Source: Nostoc spongiaeforme FACHB-130 (GTDB taxonomy: Bacteria > Cyanobacteriota > Cyanobacteriia > Cyanobacteriales > Nostocaceae). Taken from it: DNA of 64,000 bases. Below, in pieces: positions 1 through 10,789 of the stretch. The position numbers and the translations under genes were made by a program. Every line of letters starts with the position of its first letter. The first letter of the stretch is position 1. The notes under the pieces were generated by a model, which worked only from the letters and a program-made list of their open reading frames with translations, had not been told where the DNA came from and ran no database searches. The stretch is taken from positions 23,937 to 87,936 of the forward strand of contig NZ_JACJTB010000027.1 of NCBI RefSeq assembly GCF_014698475.1. The letters are read 5' to 3'.

Positions 1-117
1 ACCACAATATTCTCAAATAGATTTATTTTTTACATTCTAAAATCATAGAATGAGCAGAGTGGATTTCTAGAATATATAGCAACTCTGAACACACCAAGAA
101 AAATGGTGTGTTAGGGA

Positions 118-293
118 GCATCCACTTTTGGAAGAAACACCGGGCGATTGGAAATCGCAGCTACACAAACCAAGTCCGCCTACGCGGACTATCTCAAAAC
201 CCGTGCAGGCGGGTTTAGTTTGTATAGCCCCAGACTTCAGTCTGTTCGCGTAGCGTGCGCCTTAGCGCAGGGCTATTTGCCGAAAGTGGATGC
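118..293. repeat. MITE-like palindromic interspersed repeat with 14-bp terminal inverted repeats
   Basis: The segment is bounded by GCATCCACTTTTGG (118-131) and CCGAAAGTGGATGC (280-293), inverted copies that match at 13 of 14 positions. Inside are several smaller hairpins, including AGTCCGCCTACGCGGACT near 173-190 and AACCCGTGCAGGCGGGTT near 199-216. Nested palindromes of this kind are typical of non-coding repeats in Nostocales genomes. The rest of 1-453 shows no gene. Confidence 0.65.
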
Positions 294-453
294 ACCTGTG
301 TGTTATGGCTAATCTTCACACTCTTAAGTTCTGAAATCCTTGCAGAGCCGTAACACAACCTACTTAAATAGCCTCTGAATATCATAGGTAGCGGAATATA
401 AAATCTATCTCCCTTGTCTCCCTTGTCCCCAGAAGATGGGATATTTTTTATTC

Positions 454-1857
454 CTAGCCTCTAGCCTCTTCATCAAGGTTGTTTACTAAAGCTTCTATGG
501 TATCAGCATCATTTGGTAAGGCGGCTGTTAAAATTTCACTGCCATCGGCGGTAACTAAAACATCATCTTCGATGCGGATACCCCGGACATCAGAAAATTT
601 TTCTAAACGCTCCCAATTGATGATGTTTTGATATTTAGTGCGATTTTGGGAATCATTTAAAATTGCGGGGACTTGATAAAATCCTGGTTCAATTGTGACT
701 AACATTCCCGGACGTAGGGGACGATTAAGACGCAGGTAACTTAAGCCAAAGCGATCGCTCCTGGTTCTATCATCTTCATATCCCGCTAAATCTCCCAAGT
801 CTTCCATATCATGCACATCTAAACCGAGTAAATGCCCAATTCCATGCGGGAAAAACAAGGCATGGGCATCTAATTCGACTAAATCTTGGGGGTTGCCTTG
901 TAAAATGCCTAAATCAACTAACCCTTCAGCAATCACCGTTGCGGCTAATAAATGAATATCTCGATACTCTACGCCAGGGCGAATTTTGGCAATGCAAGCA
1001 TCATGAGCTGCTAAGACAACATTATATATATCTCGTTGCGTGGCGGAAAATTTACCAGACACAGGCCAAGTTCTAGTAATATCAGCCGCCCAACCCATTT
1101 CGGTTTCTGCACCCACATCAGCCAAAAGTAAATCACCTGGTTGCAGTGGGTGATGATATGCCTCATTATGCAAAACTTCACCGTGAACGGTCACAATACT
1201 GTTGTAAGAAGTGGTCATATTTTGGGCAATAATTACCCCTTCCATTGCCGCCCGGACTTCTGCTTCTTGTTTTGCTTTAGGGGTGGCTACCATACCTGCT
1301 TTGTGTGCAGCCACACTGACAGTTGCAGCTTTACGTAATTCAGCTAAGGCTTCCTCATCGTGAGTAAGGCGTAAACTGACAATTGCTTTGGCTAACTCTA
1401 AATCCAATCCCTCCAAATCATAAGGTGAAGAAATTTCTCTATGTAGAATTTGGGACTGTACAAGGCTGGTGCGATAATTCTGCACAGGAATTGAGGCTGC
1501 ACCATGACCACGATGTTTCAACTCAGATAAGGTTCTCGCCGTATCTGCACCAATTTTGGCGGCAATTTCTTCGCGTTTGGGTGTTTCGCCATGCCATAAG
1601 GCGCTACCGGGTTCGGGATCATCAATGAATAACTCTAGTTTGCCTGCTTCTAGACGAATGGCAGCGTTGTGTAGAGGTAAGCCAGCAAAATACAAGAAAT
1701 GGCTACTGGCGCGGAATGGATAGGTATTCGCTCGAAAGTTGCGGGGGCTGCTGCTACCTGACCAGAGAATTACCGGGAAATCAATTAATTGAGCTAGTTT
1801 TTGCCGTCTGTGGCGTAAAGTATCGCTTAGGGTGTGGGAGATATGGTGAATTTGCAT
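454..1857 (-). CDS. Xaa-Pro aminopeptidase (aminopeptidase P, M24B family)
   Basis: Cytosolic metallopeptidase expected to remove an N-terminal residue ahead of proline. The N-terminal part is an AMP_N-type domain and the C-terminal part a pita-bread M24 domain. Metal-ligand motifs are visible: DVGAE then DITRTWP (the two Asp ligands), HGIGHLLGLDVHD (His), EPGFY (Glu) and RIEDDVLV (last Glu). I chose the Met of MQIHHISHTL at 1857, giving 467 residues. The frame stays open to an ATG at 1932, but those 25 extra residues do not look like the family N terminus. It is divergent from the PhzF-like gene, with about 90 bp between the chosen start and that gene. The family call is secure; the start is not. 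Confidence 0.88.
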   Translation of the reverse strand: MQIHHISHTLSDTLRHRRQKLAQLIDFPVILWSGSSSPRNFRANTYPFRASSHFLYFAGLPLHNAAIRLEAGKLELFIDDPEPGSALWHGETPKREEIAAKIGADTARTLSELKHRGHGAASIPVQNYRTSLVQSQILHREISSPYDLEGLDLELAKAIVSLRLTHDEEALAELRKAATVSVAAHKAGMVATPKAKQEAEVRAAMEGVIIAQNMTTSYNSIVTVHGEVLHNEAYHHPLQPGDLLLADVGAETEMGWAADITRTWPVSGKFSATQRDIYNVVLAAHDACIAKIRPGVEYRDIHLLAATVIAEGLVDLGILQGNPQDLVELDAHALFFPHGIGHLLGLDVHDMEDLGDLAGYEDDRTRSDRFGLSYLRLNRPLRPGMLVTIEPGFYQVPAILNDSQNRTKYQNIINWERLEKFSDVRGIRIEDDVLVTADGSEILTAALPNDADTIEALVNNLDEEARG

Positions 1858-1948
1858 AATTTCAAACGCAAAGTGACGTAGAGAAGTTGCGTAAATCTTT
1901 AATGTACTCTCGTAGATATATATTGCTTTCATATTCTAGAGTAAGTTC

Positions 1949-2746
1949 ATGGGACAAATCATTACTCAGGTTGATGCTTTTACCGATAAACCTTTTGCGG
2001 GAAATCCTGCGGCTGTTTGTGTTTTGCCTGCACCAAAAGACACTGACTGGATGCAGCAGGTAGCACAGGAAATGAATTTGTCAGAAACGGCTTTTTTGGT
2101 GAAACAGGATGATGGCTTTAATCTGCGTTGGTTTACGCCAGCTGTAGAAGTGCCGCTTTGTGGTCATGCAACTTTAGCCAGCGCCCATGTGTTGTGGTCG
2201 CAAGGACATTTAGCTAGTGACGAGGTGGCGAGATTTCATACCAAAAGTGGGTTATTGATTGCCAAGCGCCAAAATGAATGGATTGAACTGAATTTTCCCG
2301 TTAATCACTCACAAGTAACTAATGCACCACCGGAACTCGGTACAGCTTTAGGTGTAAATTATCAAGCCGTTTACCAAAATTCTCTCGGTTATCTCGTAGA
2401 AGTAGCTTCAGAAGATGTAGTACGGCAAATGCAGCCGAATTTTCAACTTTTGAAAACTTTCCCTGTAGATGGTGTGGTTGTCACGAGCAAAGCTCATCCA
2501 GGCTCAGAATATGATTTTTTGTCTCGGTTTTTTGCCCCAGCTTTGGGCATTGATGAAGACCCAGTTACGGGAGCCGCTCATTGCTGTTTAGCCCCCTTTT
2601 GGCGCGATCGCTTGGGTAAAAATACATTCTTGGCTTATCAAGCATCCCAGCGCGGTGGTGTAGTTAAATTGTATTATGACGGCGGCGATCGCGTCCTCCT
2701 TTCTGGTCAAGCAGTTACTATCCTACAAGGAGAACTTTTGAGTTAA
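1949..2746 (+). CDS. PhzF family isomerase/epimerase-like protein
   Basis: A 265-residue protein with the PhzF/diaminopimelate-epimerase-like double fold. Recognisable signatures are DAFTDKPFAGNPAAV at residues 9-23, SETAF with the presumed catalytic Glu46, CGHATLASAH near 70, and DEDPVTGAAH near 205. PhzF itself isomerises a phenazine precursor. Most cyanobacterial homologues have no known substrate and no phenazine genes are nearby, so the role is open. The gene is divergent from the aminopeptidase and is followed by about 600 bp before the NOS gene. Confidence 0.85.
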   Translation: MGQIITQVDAFTDKPFAGNPAAVCVLPAPKDTDWMQQVAQEMNLSETAFLVKQDDGFNLRWFTPAVEVPLCGHATLASAHVLWSQGHLASDEVARFHTKSGLLIAKRQNEWIELNFPVNHSQVTNAPPELGTALGVNYQAVYQNSLGYLVEVASEDVVRQMQPNFQLLKTFPVDGVVVTSKAHPGSEYDFLSRFFAPALGIDEDPVTGAAHCCLAPFWRDRLGKNTFLAYQASQRGGVVKLYYDGGDRVLLSGQAVTILQGELLS

Positions 2747-3190
2747 TGACCATAAAAAGTAACATTTAGCGACAAGTTTGTAGTGATTTACACTTAAAAA
2801 TTGTATAATGCTAGTTCTAGTATCATCTAGCACGTAACTTTTAACTTAGTTAATGCAAATTTAAAGAAATATGAGTAAGTATATATGTGTAAATACCTGT
2901 TGAAAAGGTATCCAGAAATAAGAGTCATAGAATCAGAGTCAATTATTTAGAGGTTTTCTACACAACTGATTGAGCAAACTCTAATCTTTTCTGATTTCTT
3001 GTTGGCTGACTCCTGAATTCTATTTTGTAAAATTTGGCTTTTTTGGCTTATCAAGAGTAGTTTGTAACCAAATCAAACTTACACACAAAGTTAATCGGTT
3101 GAGACTGGTATTTTTGGGATGTCGGAGTGTGATGATTGTTCACCTAAACACGCTCCTAATACCCTTGCTAAACCATTAATTTGTGATTTC

Positions 3191-3304
3191 ATACCATTTC
3201 ACGAAAAAATGATACAAATTCATGGGTTTTTTATTCTTTACCCTTGCCCCCTGCTCCCTGCTCCCCTGCGGTCTATTTGTATCAAACTTAAAGTGAAACG
3301 GTAT
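3191..3304. repeat. MITE-like inverted-repeat element upstream of the NOS gene
   Basis: ATACCATTTCAC (3191-3202) and GTGAAACGGTAT (3293-3304) are inverted copies matching at 11 of 12 positions. Inside them, GATACAAAT and ATTTGTATC form a second inverted pair. The core holds a ccctgctccc-type low-complexity run common between cyanobacterial genes. It lies 47 bp before the NOS start, so it may carry or disturb the promoter. The remainder of 2747-3350 is AT-rich with no convincing gene. Confidence 0.6.
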
Positions 3305-3350
3305 CACTGTGTAAGTCAAACTTAACTATTTATCCCAGTAATTTTTAAAT

Positions 3351-6300
3351 ATGGATTACACTCAACAACTCATTCATTTAACAGAAATATCAGCCGCCGA
3401 TTTTCCCGCAGGTAGAGATTTTAAATATAAATGTCGTGTACAAATTCTCTCGGAGCAAGGACAAGAAATATTATCCAAAGATTTGTTTTCGCGGATGCAG
3501 CCAAGCTGGTTAGTGAATTTCACTAATTATAAAGACTGCGCGATCGCTCTTACGTTGTGTTACCGTCAAGGCGATATGACCCAACCTTGGCAAGATGCTG
3601 GGACAGTTACCTTTGCGGCGCAGGATTTTCTGCATGGACACAACTCCATTGAACTAGAATTTCCGATTACTACCTGGAGTCTCGCACCCCACTTAACCCT
3701 CAAAGCCAGAATCACCCAGACTGTTGGTGAAGCAGGTAGCAACACAATCAAACTGTTAGCTAATCAGCCAATTCATTCACGTTTTCAACTCAAACCAACC
3801 GCAACCATCGACAAAGAAGTTGAAATTCCTGAACCTCTTCCCCTGACAACCCAAGAAGAAGTAATTGTCAAAGATGTCTGGAATAAACTGCGGGCTTGGA
3901 AAGAACTGCAAATGGAAAAGTTCTTGAAGCGGCTGTTGTTAGAAGAACCAGAATTAGAACATATTTTTGGGGAAGCGATCGACAGTATGACAGATTACTT
4001 TTATGAGTTATTTGACTACTGTATTCACCAACTCCAGCCATACACCCAAAATATCATTTCCGAACCCCTGACAGGTGTACCTTACGAAACAGGCGATGAC
4101 TTTGATACCGTCGAAGATTATGGGGCTTTGTTTGCGGATATTGGGATGCGTCCCCACCACTGGGTAAAAGCTCGACAAGTGTGGATGTGGATGTTACCTT
4201 CAATTCCTTACCTAGAAGAATATGACCGCCAAGATTTAGCGAAAGGTGTTAACTCGGCGCTGTACAAATTTTTCAATAGTAATATTATTGTGCCGATGGT
4301 AGAGGCAGTGCGTTACTACGAAGATGCCTTACCACCAGAATTACTCAAGGAAATGGCAGATACTTGGCAGGTATTTAGCCAAAACAAACAAGAAATGGGG
4401 ATGGTATTTTATCAAAATTTATTTGAAAAATATCCCTTTGTGTTGCCAATTTTCGGCAGAGCCGATATTGATTATCTCTCACTGCACCTGTTCCAATCTT
4501 TAGACTTTCTCATGCGTTGCTTGCGGAGTGAAAGCACGGATGAACTGTTGCTAGAACTACGATTATTAGGACAAATTCACGGCAGTGTCGGCGTGCCATC
4601 TTGTGCTTATTCTGCCATTTCTGACACGATGTTTGTCTTGTTTGAAAAATATGTGCCGAATTTTACTCCAGAATTACGAAGGGCATGGCAGACATTGTTT
4701 AATCGCGTCACCAATGTGATGAAATTGCCCAAGCTGAATGAAGAGCGGTTACTGAAAAAAGCCAAGCAATTCCTCCAAGTAATTGCTAGTGAACAAGGTT
4801 GGGAACCAGAACATCAAGCGCGACGTTGGGCAGAAATTCAAGCCGAAATCAAAGCTACCCGTACTTATAATCATACCTACGAAGAATTAGCTTATGGCGC
4901 ACAGTTAGCTTGGCGGAATGCGTCTAAATGTATTGGTCGGATTCAGTGGAATAACATGGTGGTGCGTGATTGTCGCCATGTGACCGAACCTGATGAAATG
5001 TTCAAAGAATTAGTCGAACATTTGCGCTTAGGAACCAATGGCGGTAATGTTCAAGTGATTATGACCGCATTTCGTCCCAAACTCCCCAAAGAACGCTGGG
5101 GGCCGCGGCTGTGGAATTCGCAATTATTACGTTACGCCGCCTACGAACAACCAGATGGTAGTGTGATGGGCGATCGCGCTAACTTAGATTTAACCAACAC
5201 CATCATAAAATTAGGTTGGCAACCCCCCGAACCGCGCACACCCTACGATATTTTACCGATAGTCATTGAAGTGCCGGGAATGGAGCCGAAGCTGTATGAG
5301 TTCCCCAAAGAAGAAATTTTAGAAATCGATATTGAACACCCCACCATTGCTGAGTTCAAATCCTTGGGTTTGCGTTGGTATGCAATTCCCGCCATCAGTA
5401 ATTTCCGCATGGATATCGGTGGTATTAGTTACGCTTGTGTACCCTTTAATGGCTGGTATATGGGTACAGAACTGATGCGTGACTTCTTAGAAGAAGGGCG
5501 TTATAACAAACTCGAAGACATCGCCCAAATCCTGAAATTAGATACCAGTTCTGAGCATACCTTATGGCGCGATCGCGTCGCCTTAGAATTAAATATCGCC
5601 ATCCTGCATTCTTTCCAAAAAGCTAAGGTGACAATGGTAGACCACCAATCTGCCTCACGCCAATACCTCACCCATGATTTACGCGAAAAGAAAGCAGGTA
5701 GAGAATGTCCATCGGAATGGGGTTGGGTGCTGCCCCCTGCAGGCGGGAGTGTTTGTCCGGTATGGCATCACCAAACACGGGACTTTTATTTAGAACCAGC
5801 TTATCACCACGCTGCCGATCGCTGGGCAGTGGAAGATGGCATTGACTTAGAAAAATTCACCACATCTCTGGAAGAAGACGACAGCAAAGAAGACCGGATT
5901 TTGATTTTGTATGCCTCAGAAACCGGCACCGCTGAAGGTTTTGCCCGGACAGCCGCAAGACAATTAAATCGTTACCGTCCCAAGGTGATGGCGCTGGATG
6001 AATACGACAAAACTCATTTAAGTTCCGAAAAACTGGTGTTGATTGTCACTTCCACCTTTGGCAACGGGGAAATGCCAGCAAACGGTAAACAATTCTTACA
6101 CTGGTTGAGAAAGCAACCCCCCGGTTCATTGATGAGTTTAAATTATTCCGTCTTGGGACTGGGTAGCACGGTTTATGAACAGTTTTGTGCGGCGGGAATT
6201 GCTGTGGATAAAGCCTTGGCGCGTTCCGGTGCTAACTGTATTGTGCCTCTGCATAAAGCCGACGAAATCAAAGGCCAAGCTGATACCTTCAAACAATGGC

Positions 6301-7793
6301 TGAGATTAATTAGCCGCGTCTTGGGTGAAGATGCAACTGCGGCTGATGGGACGACCGTCAACGCACCCCAATTACAGGTAAAATTCTTAACTAGTAACGC
6401 CGCAGAAAACTTGGCTGTGGCAGAAAGTAGCGAACGGGGGATAGAAGTACCTGTAATTGCTAATCAAGAACTGCTGCAAGAAGTTATTCCCGGAAGCCGT
6501 TCCACTCGATTTATTAGTTTTGATATTGCTAACACTCACCTGAAATATGAAACAGGTGATCATGTGGCAGTATATCCCAATAATCCCCCAGAATTAGTAC
6601 AGCGAATTTGCGATCGCTTGAATTTGACACCCGACACCTACTTTAGTGCGAGTTACGTCACCACCGATGGTCAGGAAACCGAAGATCAACCACCCATTGC
6701 CGTACCCACAACCGTTGGTCATGTCTTATCAGAAGAACTAGATTTAGCTGTGCGGGAACCATTCAACGATTTATTGGCATATTTACATTCCGCCACCTCA
6801 AACCACACAGAAAAACAACGCCTGGAAACTTGGTTAGAAATTCTCCGCCAAGGTGAAGACCATCCCGACAGCATTGCGCTCACCAAAAACATCACCGACA
6901 ATTACATGAGCGTGGCTGATTTATTCGATGAATTTCCCGGCGCGAACATTACCCTCGCCGCCTTACTGGAATTGTTACCAAAACAAAAACCACGTCTATA
7001 CTCCATTTCCTCCTGTCCGTTATTGCATCCCCAACAAATTCAAATCACCGTCGGGGTGTTGCAAATTAAAACCGATGCAGGCAAAGTCCGTCAGGGACTA
7101 TGTTCTAATTACCTCGCTGGACTGCAACCAGGAACCAAAGTACGAATTGATGTGCGTACCTCCAGTTTCCGTCCACCCAGTGACCCAGAAGCGATGATGT
7201 TGATGGTTGGGCCAGGTACAGGAGTTTCACCTTTAATTGGCTTCTTACAATACAGAGAAGCCTTGGCGCGGCAAGGAAAAACCCTAGCTGATGCAACTTT
7301 ATACTTTGGTTGTCGCAATCACCAGGACTTTCTTTATCAAGAGCAATTGCAGACATGGTATAGTCAGGGCGTGCTGTCGGAATTAAACGTGGCATTTTCT
7401 CGCCAGGGCGATGAGAAAGTCTACGTCCAAAATTTGATGCAGCGCAAACCCAAAGAAATCTGGCAACTGCTGAGTCATCCAAAATGCCATTATTATGTGT
7501 GCGGTGATGCCAAAATGGCTGATGATGTTTATGAAGTCATGTTAGCGATCGCTAATGCTGAAGGTGGTTTATCACTGTTAGAAGCTATCCAGTTCTTTGA
7601 CAAAATGAAACAGGAAAAACGCTTCGTCTCTGATGTTTGGGGCGTAACTCTCAACTACAAACAAGCCATCAAACAAGTGCAGAAAGATAACTACTCCAAA
7701 GCCGAAAGATGGCTGAATCGAGTTAATCAATCAGCAGATGACTCTACACCAGTTCCAGAGATGGCGCAACCGTCGGTCGCCTATCATCTTTGA
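3351..7793 (+). CDS. Nitric oxide synthase with tandem globin-like domains and fused reductase
   Basis: A 1480-residue multidomain NOS predicted to oxidise L-arginine to citrulline and NO using NADPH. Order: beta-rich N-terminal region (about 1-150); globin-like domain 1 (168-325); globin-like domain 2 (330-460) with [10 protein letters not shown] placing proximal His410; NOS oxygenase (485-820) with haem-ligating Cys527 in [13 protein letters not shown] and substrate Glu707 in [14 protein letters not shown] flavodoxin domain from [13 protein letters not shown] at 852; FAD/NADPH domains with [20 protein letters not shown] and [12 protein letters not shown]. In domain 1 the matching segment is [10 protein letters not shown], with Phe261 at the His position. 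The oxygenase-flavodoxin linker (821-848) is short and acidic with no basic calmodulin-type helix. Related globin-bearing NOS proteins are known in a few cyanobacteria. The start has no clear ribosome-binding site. Confidence 0.93.
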   Translation: MDYTQQLIHLTEISAADFPAGRDFKYKCRVQILSEQGQEILSKDLFSRMQPSWLVNFTNYKDCAIALTLCYRQGDMTQPWQDAGTVTFAAQDFLHGHNSIELEFPITTWSLAPHLTLKARITQTVGEAGSNTIKLLANQPIHSRFQLKPTATIDKEVEIPEPLPLTTQEEVIVKDVWNKLRAWKELQMEKFLKRLLLEEPELEHIFGEAIDSMTDYFYELFDYCIHQLQPYTQNIISEPLTGVPYETGDDFDTVEDYGALFADIGMRPHHWVKARQVWMWMLPSIPYLEEYDRQDLAKGVNSALYKFFNSNIIVPMVEAVRYYEDALPPELLKEMADTWQVFSQNKQEMGMVFYQNLFEKYPFVLPIFGRADIDYLSLHLFQSLDFLMRCLRSESTDELLLELRLLGQIHGSVGVPSCAYSAISDTMFVLFEKYVPNFTPELRRAWQTLFNRVTNVMKLPKLNEERLLKKAKQFLQVIASEQGWEPEHQARRWAEIQAEIKATRTYNHTYEELAYGAQLAWRNASKCIGRIQWNNMVVRDCRHVTEPDEMFKELVEHLRLGTNGGNVQVIMTAFRPKLPKERWGPRLWNSQLLRYAAYEQPDGSVMGDRANLDLTNTIIKLGWQPPEPRTPYDILPIVIEVPGMEPKLYEFPKEEILEIDIEHPTIAEFKSLGLRWYAIPAISNFRMDIGGISYACVPFNGWYMGTELMRDFLEEGRYNKLEDIAQILKLDTSSEHTLWRDRVALELNIAILHSFQKAKVTMVDHQSASRQYLTHDLREKKAGRECPSEWGWVLPPAGGSVCPVWHHQTRDFYLEPAYHHAADRWAVEDGIDLEKFTTSLEEDDSKEDRILILYASETGTAEGFARTAARQLNRYRPKVMALDEYDKTHLSSEKLVLIVTSTFGNGEMPANGKQFLHWLRKQPPGSLMSLNYSVLGLGSTVYEQFCAAGIAVDKALARSGANCIVPLHKADEIKGQADTFKQWLRLISRVLGEDATAADGTTVNAPQLQVKFLTSNAAENLAVAESSERGIEVPVIANQELLQEVIPGSRSTRFISFDIANTHLKYETGDHVAVYPNNPPELVQRICDRLNLTPDTYFSASYVTTDGQETEDQPPIAVPTTVGHVLSEELDLAVREPFNDLLAYLHSATSNHTEKQRLETWLEILRQGEDHPDSIALTKNITDNYMSVADLFDEFPGANITLAALLELLPKQKPRLYSISSCPLLHPQQIQITVGVLQIKTDAGKVRQGLCSNYLAGLQPGTKVRIDVRTSSFRPPSDPEAMMLMVGPGTGVSPLIGFLQYREALARQGKTLADATLYFGCRNHQDFLYQEQLQTWYSQGVLSELNVAFSRQGDEKVYVQNLMQRKPKEIWQLLSHPKCHYYVCGDAKMADDVYEVMLAIANAEGGLSLLEAIQFFDKMKQEKRFVSDVWGVTLNYKQAIKQVQKDNYSKAERWLNRVNQSADDSTPVPEMAQPSVAYHL

Positions 7794-7850
7794 GACATCA
7801 TGACTCGATGACTTGCTGTTGAAATTTTGTAAAAAATTAGTTAGATATTC

Positions 7851-7890
7851 AGATCCCCGAATTCTTAAAGAAGTCGGGGATCTTGTTCTT
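7851..7890 (+). terminator. Rho-independent-type terminator after the NOS gene
   Basis: AGATCCCCGA and TCGGGGATCT form the stem, extended inward by TTCTT/AAGAA, and T-rich sequence follows. It sits about 60 bp after the NOS stop. The rest of 7794-8099 holds no gene. Confidence 0.75.
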
Positions 7891-8099
7891 CACGAATTAT
7901 TGAGATTTTATTTATTTTTGTGAGTCTATTTTTATTCTCTGGTAAAGTAAATTTTAGGAATTCATGCTCCAAAAAATGTTCTTGTTATTAAATTCTGACT
8001 TCTGACTTCTGAATTCTTTCCATTCTCATGAGTTATCTATTGACTGTTTTTTATTAATTGCCACAGTAATATATAGACGTTCCAAATAAAAACTGAGGC

Positions 8100-8672
8100 A
8101 TGGAACAAACTTTATTTTTAGACTTTTTAGCCAGCTTACAAAAACTATTTGTAGGTTACATTCCTGCTGCTATTTTCGGCAGTTTCGTTGGATATTTTAT
8201 TGGCATAAATGTTACAGTTTATCAGATTTTTAGAAGGATATTTCAGATACCACATAGCATTCCGCCTTTAGCCTTACTGCCAATTGCACTCATCTTGTTT
8301 CAAGATAGTGAACCTGCATCAGTAATGGTGATATTTCTTGCCACATTTTGGACAGTTATCATTAATGTGGCTATCGGTTTACAACATTTTCGCAGACAAA
8401 ATAATAACTTTCGGGCTGCTATATTTCATGTATTTCATTCATTGAAAGTTGGTATTTGGGTAGCGTGGTTTACAGTTATAGCCATAGAAATGCTAATTGG
8501 CCCCAGAGGATTAGGTTTTATTCTCTGGGAAAGTTACAAAGCAGGTAATACTAATAGCATGATTCAGGTATTACTCTACATTGGTATTATCGGCACTTTA
8601 TTAGATCAATTTTTAGATTTCATGGGTTCTCTACTAGCACAGATGATTTCTGAAAGTAAAAAATCTAGTTAA
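8100..8672 (+). CDS. Orphan nitrate/bicarbonate-type ABC transporter permease
   Basis: A 190-residue membrane protein resembling the core of NrtB/CmpB/SsuC-type permeases. The segment IEMLIGPRGLGFILWESY followed by IGIIGTLLDQFLD matches the family pattern after the EAA loop, and a degenerate EAA loop (FRAAIFHVFHSLKVG) lies about 15 residues before it. It is short for the family (usually 250-280 residues) and appears to lack the first membrane span. No ATPase or substrate-binding gene is adjacent. GAGG just before the ATG supports the start. It could pair with subunits elsewhere or be a decaying gene. It lies about 300 bp after the NOS, beyond a terminator. Confidence 0.7.
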   Translation: MEQTLFLDFLASLQKLFVGYIPAAIFGSFVGYFIGINVTVYQIFRRIFQIPHSIPPLALLPIALILFQDSEPASVMVIFLATFWTVIINVAIGLQHFRRQNNNFRAAIFHVFHSLKVGIWVAWFTVIAIEMLIGPRGLGFILWESYKAGNTNSMIQVLLYIGIIGTLLDQFLDFMGSLLAQMISESKKSS

Positions 8673-8881
8673 AATTTTATCTAGTACAATACGGCGTACA
8701 GCGTTTTCTGGGTGAGTACAGTACAAGTAGATAGAAACTAGAGGCTAGGATGCTTAAGGCTAGATGAATGCACCTCATTGGAATGAAAAACGCTGTAAAT
8801 AAACAGACCAGAAGCAGTTGCTAAAAAGCTTGTGGTATCGTTATTATTTCTTTTGCCTTTTGCTTTTTTACTTTTACCTTT

Positions 8882-10297
8882 TTACTTTTGCCTTGTTGTA
8901 CTAGGCTGACGAATTGCACTTTGCCAGTTAATAGTTTGCTTGGCGGAACGTTCGCCTAATGAACGTGTTGCTGTCACTTCAATATCAACATTGGTACCAG
9001 GACTTAGGGCATTTTCTGGTATTTTTAACTTGCCTAACGCCAAAGTAAAACGATTATAGTCACGGGTGACAAATTCAGGCGGAACATCACCTGTATAAAC
9101 AGTTTGATAGTCTGAGAAACCTCCATAGTTGTCTCGCGCCCGGAATTTCACACGAAATTTAGTTTGCAGAATATCAGATTTCGCTGCTAAATCGACAATT
9201 TTTAAGTTAAGGTTTTCTCCCGCACCTGTAAATTCAGCGACCGCTAACCGAGTTACATCTTGTTTGAGAATTGCGTGATTCACAGTATAAGTTGTCAAAT
9301 TATTCTCACTTTGACTGTTAGCATCAACCCACAAATCTTCAGGAAAAGTCACTTCTACTTGTTTACTATCATTTAAAGTGACTATGACAGCTTGATTACT
9401 AAAACTTTGACTCGGTTGTTTTTCCTGCCAAACCAACTGAAACGACTCTTCTAAACGCTGGTCAAATTCGCGGTATTCATCAGCAATTATAGAACCAGGG
9501 GCAAGTAATGAAGCTGCACCTGTACGCAGATTCCATTTATTTTTTGAGAGTGGGAATTGTTTACCAGTTAATTCCGCAATTGATAAGTTGATGCTAGGAG
9601 TGTCAGCCGCTAAGGGTTCTTTACTATTCACAATACTCAACACTCCCAAGCGTCCGGTATTACCATCGCTACCGTCGCTACCGTTGCTTCCATTCCGCCC
9701 GTCGTAACATCTGTAACGCTTCTTGGTACATTTGTAATCAGAACTGCCAGGAGTCCCTTTGCAGGTTTCCACTTCCCAACTGCGCCTGCGACAATTGCAA
9801 CCAGCAGTCCCATTACCACCACGTCCACCGCGTCCGCCTTCCCCTGGGGTCGCACGCACAAGAATTTTGCGTAAGTCGGCTAAATTTGTGTAATAAGCCG
9901 TGACAGAACCGCCATTTCCGCCATTTCCGCCTTTACCACCATCGCCACCAGCACCGCCATTGGCTGCGTGAATATCATGATTTTTGTTCTCTGGTTGATA
10001 ACCGCAGTCAGGGCGATAACCATATCCGCCATCTTCGCCATCCTCACCATCTTGACCAGATAAATCGAGGTTGACTGCTGAACCATCGACAAAAATAGTT
10101 TGATTTTGACCGTCGCGGCCATCTCTGCCCGATCGCCCACTTGTCCCCTTACTCCCATTTCTGCCATAATCTCGATCAGCGATGTAGTTGTTACTAGCGA
10201 TCGCTGGACATAATACCGAACCAGATGCAGGTAACAAGCTAGTAACTAAGCAAAATGTCAGTAAAAGTGGCAGTTTACCCCTAAGACTGTTGGACAT
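8882..10297 (-). CDS. Secreted collagen-like glycine-rich protein
   Basis: A 471-residue exported protein with a signal peptide (LPLLLTFCLVTSLLPASG) and cleavage probably near the ASGSVLCPAIA segment. Residues about 44-62 form Gly-X-Y repeats (GRNGSKGTSGRSGRDGRDG). A second Gly-rich block (GGAGGDGGKGGNGGNGGS) follows, then a Cys/Arg-rich segment and a third GSNGSDGSDG run. The C-terminal half is a non-repetitive, probably beta-rich domain. Such proteins occur in cyanobacterial envelopes or sheaths; the function is unknown. It converges with the permease gene. Confidence 0.72.
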   Translation of the reverse strand: MSNSLRGKLPLLLTFCLVTSLLPASGSVLCPAIASNNYIADRDYGRNGSKGTSGRSGRDGRDGQNQTIFVDGSAVNLDLSGQDGEDGEDGGYGYRPDCGYQPENKNHDIHAANGGAGGDGGKGGNGGNGGSVTAYYTNLADLRKILVRATPGEGGRGGRGGNGTAGCNCRRRSWEVETCKGTPGSSDYKCTKKRYRCYDGRNGSNGSDGSDGNTGRLGVLSIVNSKEPLAADTPSINLSIAELTGKQFPLSKNKWNLRTGAASLLAPGSIIADEYREFDQRLEESFQLVWQEKQPSQSFSNQAVIVTLNDSKQVEVTFPEDLWVDANSQSENNLTTYTVNHAILKQDVTRLAVAEFTGAGENLNLKIVDLAAKSDILQTKFRVKFRARDNYGGFSDYQTVYTGDVPPEFVTRDYNRFTLALGKLKIPENALSPGTNVDIEVTATRSLGERSAKQTINWQSAIRQPSTTRQK

Positions 10298-10361
10298 CGA
10301 GTCAAACCTAAACTTTAGTAATATTTACTGAATATGACGTTGCATGACAGGAATTTGCTCC

Positions 10362-10781
10362 TCATCCTCGCCAATTATCGATTACTAAAGGGTATCCTAA
10401 TGCTTGAATTTTTTGATAATGTTTAGTATTCCCTGTGACTAAAACTAAGTTATTTGCGATCGCTGTAGCAGCTATTAAGACATCAGCTAACCCGATTGGT
10501 TGTCCTGATGTTTCTAAATCCGCTTGAATCAAACCTGAAAGTTCTGCACAGCTTTGGTCTAAAGGCAAGATTTCTAGTTGAGATAAATCTGTTAAAAACT
10601 CTTGAATCCGGTCATTACGATTTATTCTCCTCCATCCCTTGATAATTTCGGAAACAGTAATAACAGAAATTGTGTACTGTTGCCATATACCTATGTAACC
10701 AATGGCTTTAGCATTTATTTTAGGATTTTTTAATTTGCGAATTTCTGATAAAATATCCGTATCAATTAAAGATTTTCTCAC
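10362..10781 (-). CDS. PIN-domain ribonuclease toxin (VapC-type)
   Basis: A 139-residue PIN-domain protein. The acidic metal-binding pattern is visible: LIDTDIL (Asp7), the SEIIKGW Glu, and IGLADVLIAATA (Asp) near residue 100, followed by the usual LVTGNTKHYQ ending. Such toxins cleave RNA and are neutralised by a small partner. The stop of the antitoxin gene lies 8 bp before this start, which is the typical operon arrangement. The RNA target cannot be told from the sequence. Confidence 0.88.
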   Translation of the reverse strand: MRKSLIDTDILSEIRKLKNPKINAKAIGYIGIWQQYTISVITVSEIIKGWRRINRNDRIQEFLTDLSQLEILPLDQSCAELSGLIQADLETSGQPIGLADVLIAATAIANNLVLVTGNTKHYQKIQALGYPLVIDNWRG

Positions 10782-10789
10782 ACCTAATT

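Noticed and set aside
3119..3325. 68-codon plus-strand frame before the NOS gene
   Set aside because: It runs through a MITE-like element and has no ribosome-binding site or familiar sequence.
7105..7482. 125-codon minus-strand frame inside the NOS gene
   Set aside because: It overlaps the well-supported reductase domain and shows no family pattern of its own.
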